Assembly: GCA_964554665.1 (NCBI GenBank)
Contig: CAZKPP010000034.1
Location: 1-19,726, forward strand
Origin: UBA3263 sp964554665
GTDB lineage: Bacteria; Bacteroidota; Bacteroidia; Bacteroidales; Muribaculaceae
Direction of reading: 5' to 3'
DNA: 19,726 nt
Shown: in pieces, positions 7,825 through 13,694 of the stretch
How positions within the stretch are numbered: position 1 is the stretch's first letter
Layout of the letters: every line of letters starts with the position of its first letter
Position numbers and translations under genes: made by a program
The notes under the pieces: model-generated
Told to the model about the DNA's origin: nothing
Database searches by the model: none
What the model saw: the letters and a program-made list of their open reading frames with translations, nothing else

Positions 7825-7909
7825 TTGTGAGAGTTGGCCGGATTTTTTTGTGAGAGTTGGCCGAAAATAATTGTGAGAGTTGGCCGAGATTTTTTGTGAG
7901 AGTTGGCGG
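7825..7909. repeat. Four direct repeats with a 23-bp period (iteron-like)
   Basis: The 16-mer TTGTGAGAGTTGGCCG begins at 7825, 7848 and 7871. A fourth copy at 7894 differs only in its last two positions (TTGTGAGAGTTGGCGG). Spacing is exactly 23 bp throughout, with 7-nt AT-rich unconserved spacers. The array starts 18 bp upstream of the ATPase -7 box. Constant phase and variable spacers point to a multi-site operator rather than a decaying tandem duplication. The last copy merges with the 16-bp direct repeat that also occurs at the end of radC. Confidence 0.9.
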
Positions 7910-7914
7910 TTAGA
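7899..7914. repeat. 16-bp direct repeat, module-distal copy
   Basis: AGAGTTGGCGGTTAGA here is identical to 8651-8666. It abuts the stop codon of the DUF2442-HTH gene (7915-7917), so the TA-like module 7915-8650 sits exactly between the two copies. It may be a target-site duplication or the product of recombination between short repeats. Confidence 0.8.
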
Positions 7915-8322
7915 TCAAAAAGCGGCGGCAGCATACTGACGCGCAAGCACATGAATTCCATTCAAAATAGTTTGTGCTCTTGCAGACGACGGCTTTTTGA
8001 AACCGTTAATATAATTTCGCAACAGCGTGGCATCAATCCCAACCATTTTTGCAAATTCCGAAATCTTTATTTCCTTGTGGGTTAGAAAAAACCGTTGTAA
8101 TGGCGTGGGCTCAGCATCTTCATAGAAAAAACTCTCGAAACTTATATCCTCACCAACGTTTCTCCAATGAAAGCCATCTAAACCGACTTCATAATCAGCT
8201 CTTTGAGCTGATGAAGCATCATATAGTCCGGGATACCACAACAAAGATTGCGGCCACTCCTTGCCCGATTCATCTATTCCGATAATATGGGTATCTGTAA
8301 ACCGAATAGTATTGATTTTCAT
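7915..8322 (-). CDS. DUF2442 protein with C-terminal helix-turn-helix; antitoxin-like
   Basis: 135 aa from the chosen start. The N-terminal part (1-68) fits DUF2442: short beta strands, then FHWRNVGEDISFESFF. Residues about 86-112 (KISEFAKMVGIDATLLRNYINGFKKPS) read as a helix-turn-helix, followed by a helix ending AAAAF. The start at 8322 is preferred over an in-frame ATG at 8346: GGAGG (8336-8332) lies 9 nt before it, and the earlier start would overlap the upstream gene. It follows the DUF4160 gene by 4 nt. DUF4160-DUF2442 pairs recur as predicted toxin-antitoxin-like operons; DNA binding by the HTH half would give autoregulation through the palindrome at 8606-8623. The gene is markedly more AT-rich than radC, suggesting acquisition. 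Confidence 0.82.
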   Translation of the reverse strand: MKINTIRFTDTHIIGIDESGKEWPQSLLWYPGLYDASSAQRADYEVGLDGFHWRNVGEDISFESFFYEDAEPTPLQRFFLTHKEIKISEFAKMVGIDATLLRNYINGFKKPSSARAQTILNGIHVLARQYAAAAF

Positions 8323-8326
8323 AAGT

Positions 8327-8575
8327 TCATTCCTCCGGATTTCCAAAATGGTTATTCCATTCCTCGATGATTATCTCTATGTTCAATTGCGCAAAACGCC
8401 TGATTCGTTTAAGGTCATTAGGCTTTATATTGTGGATTTCGCGTTGCAGTAACTTTCCATCTACAATATCAAATATAACCTTACCACCATTACCTTCAAC
8501 ATGCACATGAATCGGTTCATGCTCACGACTGAAAAAGAAGAAAACAAATCCTGCATATCTAAATAATTCCGGCAT
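8327..8575 (-). CDS. DUF4160 protein; TA-like partner
   Basis: 82 aa, the usual length of the family. It opens with MPELFRYAGFVFFFFSREHEPIHVHVEG, the DUF4160 signature (EH-x-P-x-HVHV at 18-26), and ends in a helical EIIIEEWNNHF. It is the first gene of a two-gene operon whose second gene starts 4 nt after its stop. The family is often found beside DUF2442 and has been considered toxin-antitoxin-like, but the biochemical activity is unknown to me, and which partner is toxic is not shown by the sequence. The promoter and operator lie immediately upstream (8598-8629), leaving a leader of about 20 nt. AT-rich relative to neighbours. Confidence 0.88.
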   Translation of the reverse strand: MPELFRYAGFVFFFFSREHEPIHVHVEGNGGKVIFDIVDGKLLQREIHNIKPNDLKRIRRFAQLNIEIIIEEWNNHFGNPEE

Positions 8576-8597
8576 AGTATTTTGACTTTTATTTGCG

Positions 8598-8629
8598 CAA
8601 ATATAGGTATCATTTTTGATACCGCCAAA
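8598..8629 (-). promoter_or_regulatory. Promoter of the DUF4160/DUF2442 module
   Basis: On the minus strand TTTG (8629-8626) and TATATTTG (8605-8598) are separated by 20 nt, a full -33/-7 match, 23 nt before the ATG at 8575. The spacer is almost wholly occupied by the palindrome at 8606-8623. Confidence 0.82.
8606..8623. promoter_or_regulatory. Palindromic operator GGTATCA-N4-TGATACC
   Basis: Two perfect 7-bp arms with a 4-nt spacer lie between the -33 and -7 boxes, so a protein bound here should exclude RNA polymerase. The natural candidate ligand is the HTH half of the second gene product, as in autoregulated toxin-antitoxin operons. The position is seen; the repressor identity is inferred. 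Confidence 0.72.
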
Positions 8630-8650
8630 TTTTTAGAAAACTTTTAGTAA

Positions 8651-8666
8651 AGAGTTGGCGGTTAGA
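8651..8666. repeat. 16-bp direct repeat, radC-end copy
   Basis: AGAGTTGGCGGTTAGA covers the radC stop codon (8662-8664) plus 11 nt downstream and 2 nt of the last codon. It is identical to 7899-7914 on the other side of the TA-like module. Being part of radC, this copy is likely the original. Confidence 0.8.
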
Positions 8667-9339
8667 GGCGGCCTTGGTCGGAGTAGGAGTAGTAGCCGGC
8701 GGGGGAGATGATGAGGTGGTCGATGACGCGGATGTCGAGGGTTTCGCAGGCGGCCTTGATGCGGCGGGTCAGCGAATCGTCTTGCATGGAGGGGACAAGG
8801 GCGCCCGACGGATGGTTGTGGACCAGGGCCACAGCCACGGCGCGGGCATCGAGGGCGCGCTTGGCAAGCATGCGGATGTCGACGACCGTTGCATCCATGC
8901 CGCCCGACGAAATCATTTCCAGGGCCTCGACGCCGAGGCGCTTATTGAGCATGAGGGCCCAGAACTGCTCGTGGTCGAGAAACTCCACACGGTCGCGCAC
9001 ATAGTCGTAGATGTTGGCCGAGCCGGTCATTTGCGGCTTGAGCTGCGAATTGGAGCGGCGCACGCGCTGGCCGAGCTCAAGGGCCGCAATAACGGTGAGG
9101 GCCTTGGCGGGGCCGATGCCCTTGACTATGGCCGTTAGCTCGCGGGGCGTGGTTTTGGCGAGGTTGCCGAGGTTGCCGCCGAAATGGTTGAGAATATCTT
9201 GCGACACGTCGATTACCGACTTGCCCTGAACGCCCACGCGCAGCAAAATTGCCAGCAGCTCGGCGTTGGTGAGGGTCTGAATTCCGTGGCGCAGGGCCTT
9301 TTCGCGGGGTTTTTCGTCGTCGGCGAGGTTGCGTATCAT
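8662..9339 (-). CDS. radC: RadC family protein (JAB/MPN domain)
   Basis: 225 aa, a normal length. The N-terminal part carries the UPF0758 signature ADDEKPREKAL and a helix-hairpin-helix-like region (PRELTAIVKGIGPAKALTVIAALELG, 65-90). The C-terminal JAB1/MPN domain shows the metal-binding set HNHPSG (H174, H176) and D187, with E124 as the likely catalytic glutamate. The historic link to DNA repair is doubtful; metalloprotease or nuclease roles are proposed in the family. It overlaps the upstream glycosyltransferase stop by ATGA (9336-9339), so it is translationally coupled as the last gene of its operon. Its stop codon is embedded in the 16-bp direct repeat that marks the insertion of the TA-like module. 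Confidence 0.96.
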   Translation of the reverse strand: MIRNLADDEKPREKALRHGIQTLTNAELLAILLRVGVQGKSVIDVSQDILNHFGGNLGNLAKTTPRELTAIVKGIGPAKALTVIAALELGQRVRRSNSQLKPQMTGSANIYDYVRDRVEFLDHEQFWALMLNKRLGVEALEMISSGGMDATVVDIRMLAKRALDARAVAVALVHNHPSGALVPSMQDDSLTRRIKAACETLDIRVIDHLIISPAGYYSYSDQGRL

Positions 9340-10331
9340 TCGTTTTTGCCTTGTCGGATTTTGAGTTCTTCGGCTTCGTTGCGTCCGCGGCCGAGCACGA
9401 TTTTCAGGAACCAGGCGCGCAGAAAGCCGTAGCCGTAGCCATAGAGCTGAACCAGCGAGGCAGGCACGGCCAACAGGGCGATTTTCAGCGAGCGGGTTTC
9501 AATAATGGCGTCGACAAAGAGCGCAACCAGATATACGCCCAGCGGGAGCAGCCACCAGGGGCTGACAAAGATGCCGAGGGCCACGAGCGCCACCGAGCCT
9601 AACAAAAAGAGCGCCGGGAGGGTGTGGACCGCCTTGAGCGACCCGGGATAGAGCAGCTTCAGGGTTATGCGGCTCATGCCGAAAACATAGACCTGGCGGG
9701 CAAACTTGCGCCAGCTCAGGCGCCGGCGATGATAAACCGGGCAGTTGCGGATAAGGGCTATGCGGAAGCCTGCGCGGCTGATGCGCGTAGACATGTCGAT
9801 GTCTTCGGAAAACATTTCGCGGAAGCCGCCCACGCGGTCGTAGACGCGGCGGCTGAAGCCCATGTTGAAGGTGCGGGGCTTGAATTTTTCGAGCTGCACC
9901 TTGCCGCCGCGAATGCCGCCGGTGGTCAGCAGCGAGGTCATGGCAAAGTTTATGGCCTTTTGCAGCGGGGTGAACGACTCGTGGGCCGCGTCGGGGCCGC
10001 CGAAGCAGTCAACGGGGTCGGCGGCGAGCTCGCGGGCCAGGGTTTCAAAATAGGCGGGAGGAATTACGCAGTCGGAGTCGAAAAATATGAAATAGTCGCC
10101 CGAGGCGCGCTCCATGCCGTAGTTTCGGGCCGGCGAGCGCCCTTCGTTTTCTTTCCAGTAGTAGTTAACAAAGTCGGCGTAGGGCTCACATTCGGGGCCG
10201 CAGGGGTCGGTGGAGCCGTCGTCGACGATAATCACCTCGAAGTTCCGTTCGGTTTGGGCGGCAAGGCTTTCAAGGAGCGAGGCCACTTCGTCGCGGCGGT
10301 TATAAACCGGAATTATTACGCTGAACTTCAT
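9336..10331 (-). CDS. Family 2 glycosyltransferase with C-terminal membrane segments
   Basis: 331 aa. A GT-A fold is shown by FSVIIPVYNR, the nucleotide-binding VDDGS (36-40), the metal-binding DSD (85-87) and the acceptor-side SEDIDMSTR (175-183, E176 D177). The C-terminal third (about 235-310) contains two to three hydrophobic stretches, including LPALFLLGSVALVALGIF and WWLLPLGVYLVALFV, so the enzyme is membrane-anchored. It probably transfers a sugar to a lipid or surface glycan on the cytoplasmic face; donor and acceptor cannot be told. Its start overlaps the nspC stop and its stop overlaps the radC start, both by 4 nt. The last residues are strongly charged (GRGRNEAEELKIRQGKNE). Confidence 0.9.
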   Translation of the reverse strand: MKFSVIIPVYNRRDEVASLLESLAAQTERNFEVIIVDDGSTDPCGPECEPYADFVNYYWKENEGRSPARNYGMERASGDYFIFFDSDCVIPPAYFETLARELAADPVDCFGGPDAAHESFTPLQKAINFAMTSLLTTGGIRGGKVQLEKFKPRTFNMGFSRRVYDRVGGFREMFSEDIDMSTRISRAGFRIALIRNCPVYHRRRLSWRKFARQVYVFGMSRITLKLLYPGSLKAVHTLPALFLLGSVALVALGIFVSPWWLLPLGVYLVALFVDAIIETRSLKIALLAVPASLVQLYGYGYGFLRAWFLKIVLGRGRNEAEELKIRQGKNE

Positions 10332-11458
10332 GACATTCGCGATTTATAGTCGGCGTATGTGAACTCGCGCAAGGTTTCGCATGAGCCGTCGGCGCGGCAG
10401 AGCACCAGGGCGGGGTGTTGAATGCCGTTGAACATGGTGGTTTTCACCGTCGTATAGTGGTTCATGTCTTCGAGCGTGAGCCTCTGGCCGGCGCGGAGGG
10501 GGCGGTCGAAGGCCCAGTCGCCGACGTAGTCGCCGCTGAGACATGAATTACCGCCCAGGCGATATATGTATTCGCCGTCGGGGGTCGACTCGGTGATTGC
10601 CGGCTGATAGGGCATTTCGAGGGTGTCGGGCATGTGGCAGGCAAAGCTGACATCAACAATGGCGGTTTTAACGCCCTGGTTTTCAACAACGTCAACAACC
10701 TCGGTTATCAAATCGCCTGTGCGCCAGGTCCAGGCCGAACCGGGTTCGAGAATTACGTGGAGATTGGGGTGGCGCTGCTTGAAGGCGCGCAGAATTTCAA
10801 CCAGGCGGTCGCGGTCGTAGCCTTGACGCGTCATCAGGTGGCCGCCCCCCATGTTTACCCACTTCAGCTGCGGCAAAAAGCGGCCAAACTGCGTCTCAAA
10901 GGCGTCGAGCACCTTGGCGAGCTCTTCGGGGCCGCTCTCGCAGAGCGCATGGAAGTGGAAGCCCTCAATGCCGTCGGGCAGCCGGTCGGGCATATCTTCG
11001 GCGCTGACTCCGAAGCGCGAGCCGGGGAGCGAGGGGTTGTAGATGTCGGTTTCGATTACCGAGCAATGGGGGTTGACGCGCAGGCCGGCCGACACTGCCC
11101 CACCCCGCTTCTTGACTTCGGGCAGAAAGCGCTCGGCCTGGCTCAGCGAGTTGAAGGTAATGTGGGTCGAGCCGTCGAGATAGGGGCCGATGGTGGCCTC
11201 GGTATAGGCCGGGCAGTAGCTGTGAACGCGGGCGTGGAGTTCCTCGCGGGCCAGCTGCAGCTCGTTGAGGGAGCTGGCGGTGGCGTCGACGCCATATTCG
11301 CGAAAAATCGGAAACGTGCGCCAGAGGGCGTTGGCCTTGAAGGCCATGATGATTTCAACATCGGCGCGACGCGCAACGTCGAGAATCATTTCAATGTTGC
11401 GGCGAAGCTTTTCTTCGTAAACAACATAAAAGGGGGTTGGAAGCCGGTCAACGGTCAT
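10328..11458 (-). CDS. nspC: Carboxynorspermidine decarboxylase
   Basis: 376 aa. A PLP-dependent fold-III (alanine racemase-type) decarboxylase that converts carboxynorspermidine/carboxyspermidine to norspermidine/spermidine in the alternative polyamine pathway. The PLP lysine is K41 in IIMAFKANALW. Other family blocks are GSRFGVSAEDM, GFHFHALCES, WVNMGGGHLMTRQGYD, LEPGSAW and the active-site loop NSCLSGDYVGDWAF with catalytic C306. The partner carboxynorspermidine dehydrogenase (Lys1-like) is not in the window and must lie elsewhere, which is usual in Bacteroidales. It is coupled by 4-nt overlaps to the sirtuin gene upstream and the glycosyltransferase downstream. Confidence 0.95.
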   Translation of the reverse strand: MTVDRLPTPFYVVYEEKLRRNIEMILDVARRADVEIIMAFKANALWRTFPIFREYGVDATASSLNELQLAREELHARVHSYCPAYTEATIGPYLDGSTHITFNSLSQAERFLPEVKKRGGAVSAGLRVNPHCSVIETDIYNPSLPGSRFGVSAEDMPDRLPDGIEGFHFHALCESGPEELAKVLDAFETQFGRFLPQLKWVNMGGGHLMTRQGYDRDRLVEILRAFKQRHPNLHVILEPGSAWTWRTGDLITEVVDVVENQGVKTAIVDVSFACHMPDTLEMPYQPAITESTPDGEYIYRLGGNSCLSGDYVGDWAFDRPLRAGQRLTLEDMNHYTTVKTTMFNGIQHPALVLCRADGSCETLREFTYADYKSRMS

Positions 11459-12147
11459 TTGCTCTGAAGGAGGTTTCTGAGAGTTACGAGTCCGCGGGTG
11501 GCGGGTTCGGCAATTACGGTTACGCGCGGGCCCACGGGCGCCGGATTGGGGTCGATATAGAAAATCCGGGCGTCGGGGCGCGCATAGTTGATGAGGCCGG
11601 CGGCGGGATAAACGTTGAGCGAGGTGCCCACAATGGCCACGATGTCGGCCTCGGCAACAATTTCGGCGGCAGGCTCGATCATGGGCACGGCCTCCTGAAA
11701 AAACACGATGTGGGGCCTCACGCGGTGGCCGTCGATAAGGGTCTGAGGCGTAGTGTCGAGCGCGTCGGGGGCGAGGTCGAACAGCAGCGCGTCGTTGTCG
11801 AGGGCGCGCACCTTCATCAGCTCGCCGTGGAGGTGGATGATATGGTTGGCGGGGGTGCCGGCGCGCTCGTGGAGGTTGTCGACATTTTGCGTAATGACCA
11901 TAACGTCGTAGTCGCTCTCAAGCTCGGCGATTGCACGATGGGCGGCATTGGGCTCCACTTCGAGCAGCTGGCGGCGCCGGGCGTTGTAGAAGTCATGAAC
12001 CAGCGCGGGATTGCGGCGAAAGCCGTCGGCCGAACATACGTCCATAACCGGATATTTCTCCCAAAGGCCGTCGGCATCGCGAAAGGTCGAAATGCCGCTT
12101 TCGGCCGAAACTCCGGCCCCGGTGAGGAAAACGAGTTTCTGCTTCAT
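11455..12147 (-). CDS. cobB: NAD-dependent protein deacylase, class III sirtuin
   Basis: 230 aa. The full sirtuin set is present: GAGVSAESGISTFRD (10-24), TQNVDNLHERAG (86-97), catalytic H107 in HLHG, VGTSLNVYPAAGL and the NAD-binding FYIDPNP. The acyl-pocket motif Y54-x-x-R57 (FYNARRRQ) is the class III (SIRT5-like) signature that favours succinyl/malonyl over acetyl groups. The stretch between HLHG and RPHIVFF contains no cysteine, so the zinc-binding tetrad is absent; this is seen in other sirtuins and is probably not inactivating. It shares a 1-nt stop/start overlap (TGATG) with the DUF3078 gene and a 4-nt overlap with nspC. Desuccinylase preference is inference from the motif. Confidence 0.94.
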   Translation of the reverse strand: MKQKLVFLTGAGVSAESGISTFRDADGLWEKYPVMDVCSADGFRRNPALVHDFYNARRRQLLEVEPNAAHRAIAELESDYDVMVITQNVDNLHERAGTPANHIIHLHGELMKVRALDNDALLFDLAPDALDTTPQTLIDGHRVRPHIVFFQEAVPMIEPAAEIVAEADIVAIVGTSLNVYPAAGLINYARPDARIFYIDPNPAPVGPRVTVIAEPATRGLVTLRNLLQSK

Positions 12148-13469
12148 CAGTGGTTAATGGTATAGGAGAAGCCGAGCGAGAAAAGTTCGTAGAGCTGGAA
12201 CTTCTTCCAGTTGGTTGTCAGGTGCATCGACGAGTCGTAGCGCATGTCAACGTTGAGGTTGGCAGAGAGCCAGCGGTTGATCTGGAAGCCGAACTGGTTC
12301 TGCCAGTCATATTGATAAATCTTGTAGTTGGTGAAGTAGAATATGCGCGATTTCCAGTTAACGTTGGTGCATATCGCCCAGTTGAAGTTGGCTTCGAGCG
12401 ACGAACCGACGGTTGAGAAGGTTTTGTGACCGGCCTCGATGCCATGGGCCGTGGGGTCGATTTCCTTGTCGATGCAGGTTTTGAGGTTATAGGAGAGCGG
12501 CGAAATCGAAAGCGACAGGTTGAACTTGTTGTTTTTCGTTTTCATGTTGTAGGTTAAACCTATACCGAGGTTGAACTCGCCGGGCGAGAGCAGCGATGCC
12601 GAGCGCACCTGAGTGCCGGATTTATAGGCGGTGAACACCGGAGTCTTGAAAATCGCCTGCATTGAATAATACCAGGTATAGAACGCCTTGTAACCGAACT
12701 TGGAGTTGATCTGGAAGCGGTTTTCGGTGAACGAGTAGTTGCGATATTCATCTTCGGGGGTGCGGGTCATAGCCGTGCGCCACTGAAAGAAGTTCTCGAA
12801 CAGCAGGTTGGGGTGGAACTTGGTGTTAAGGTTGCTGGTATATTGGAAATCGGCCAGCAGGTTCAGGGAGCTGTTGCCACCCTGATACCAGTTGGGGCTC
12901 ACGAAGCCTTGCGAGAACTGAAGCAGCGCCGAGAACTTGTTGAGCCAGTGCTGGAGCTTGATTTCGGAGGCGGCAACGTCGATGGGCGCGGAGATTTCGG
13001 TTGCCGAGGGGAGCGCGCCGATTTCCTCGAAAATCAGAATGGCGGTGTTAGGGTCGGCCGTGGCTATGTATTTTTTGGGGGGAGCAGCCATGGTCTGGAA
13101 GTTGTAGGGCACCTGCGACGTGTAGTTCACCGCATGGGTCTGAATCAGGCGGTTGGCATAGAGGCGCGAGCGCACCACGCGCACCAGCCAGTCGGGCAAC
13201 GCCGGCTCGGGCTGATAGCGGAAGAGCGAGTCGGTTGAGGGGAGCAGGCGGTCATAGCCGGTATATACGGAGGGAAGGAACACCACTGCGGGCAGTTGGT
13301 CCGAAGGATATTGGGCAAGGACGGCATCGTCAATCACCAGTTCGTCGGAAACATCAAAAAGCAGCGAATCGGAATCGGCAAGCAGCGAATCGGACATCAC
13401 TGTTTCAACATCTTGAGCGGCGGCGGCAAAAGCCAGACTCACGCCCAGACCTAAAAGCAATTTGCGCAT
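12147..13469 (-). CDS. DUF3078 outer-membrane beta-barrel protein
   Basis: 440 aa from M at 13469. The signal peptide MRKLLLGLGVSLAFAAAA is cut before Q19. The mature N-terminal region is acidic and serine-rich (MSDSLLADSDSLLFDVSDE). The C-terminal half carries the DUF3078 hallmark FVSPNWYQGGNSSLNLLADF and many alternating aromatic strands ending FSLGFSYTINH, consistent with an outer-membrane barrel of unknown function conserved in Bacteroidales. An upstream in-frame ATG (13541) is rejected because it lies above the promoter boxes at 13500-13531 and would bury the signal peptide. First gene of the five-gene operon ending in radC. Confidence 0.88.
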   Translation of the reverse strand: MRKLLLGLGVSLAFAAAAQDVETVMSDSLLADSDSLLFDVSDELVIDDAVLAQYPSDQLPAVVFLPSVYTGYDRLLPSTDSLFRYQPEPALPDWLVRVVRSRLYANRLIQTHAVNYTSQVPYNFQTMAAPPKKYIATADPNTAILIFEEIGALPSATEISAPIDVAASEIKLQHWLNKFSALLQFSQGFVSPNWYQGGNSSLNLLADFQYTSNLNTKFHPNLLFENFFQWRTAMTRTPEDEYRNYSFTENRFQINSKFGYKAFYTWYYSMQAIFKTPVFTAYKSGTQVRSASLLSPGEFNLGIGLTYNMKTKNNKFNLSLSISPLSYNLKTCIDKEIDPTAHGIEAGHKTFSTVGSSLEANFNWAICTNVNWKSRIFYFTNYKIYQYDWQNQFGFQINRWLSANLNVDMRYDSSMHLTTNWKKFQLYELFSLGFSYTINH

Positions 13470-13499
13470 AAGGGAGTAAGGATGAATTGGTTTATGGCG

Positions 13500-13531
13500 C
13501 AAATTTACGAAAATTTCCGTGAATAGCCAAA
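13500..13531 (-). promoter_or_regulatory. Promoter of the DUF3078-cobB-nspC-GT2-radC operon
   Basis: On the minus strand TTTG (13531-13528) and TAAATTTG (13507-13500) are spaced by 20 nt, a full Bacteroides-type match. The predicted transcription start is about 25 nt before the ATG at 13469, which fixes the choice of start codon. Confidence 0.8.
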
Positions 13532-13548
13532 ATTGACACAAAAAGAGA

Positions 13549-13574
13549 CCTGGGGCGCTTTGCAGCGCACCAGG
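13549..13574. other. Stem-loop upstream of the DUF3078 promoter
   Basis: CCTGG-G-GCGCT (13549-13559) pairs with AGCGC-A-CCAGG (13564-13574), 10 bp with one mismatch and a 4-nt loop. No T-run follows on either strand. It is one of several stems in the ribD-DUF3078 intergenic tract. Confidence 0.5.
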
Positions 13575-13580
13575 ACGATG

Positions 13581-13684
13581 GAGAAGGTTTCGGAATTAAG
13601 GGTTGGTGACGTTTTAATAACGTCTGAAATACCTTCTCTTTGCTTATTAAACGCCCTTGCTGCAAAAAAGGTTCGGCAAGGGCG
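13581..13684 (-). other. Structured tract after ribD; possible terminator
   Basis: Reading the minus strand from ribD, a 9-bp perfect stem comes first (13684-13676 with 13660-13652, 15-nt loop), followed by TTTAAT, a weak intrinsic terminator. Next comes a compound stem: 13638-13631 pairs with 13588-13581 (8 bp), extended by GAA/TTC. It encloses the perfect 6-bp hairpin GACGTT/AACGTC (13608-13613 and 13619-13624). The first stem is preceded by AAAAAATTTTTT (13685-13696). No credible gene is present in 13532-13694. The tract could be the ribD 3' UTR, a small RNA or a repeat. Confidence 0.5.
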
Positions 13685-13694
13685 AAAAAATTTT

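Noticed and set aside
7825..7909. Short CRISPR array
   Set aside because: Spacers are only 7 nt and AT-rich, repeats are 16 nt, and no cas gene is present. The geometry fits operator iterons instead.
13470..13541. Upstream start at 13541 for the DUF3078 gene
   Set aside because: It lies above the -33/-7 promoter boxes and would put 24 residues before a clean signal peptide that starts at 13469.
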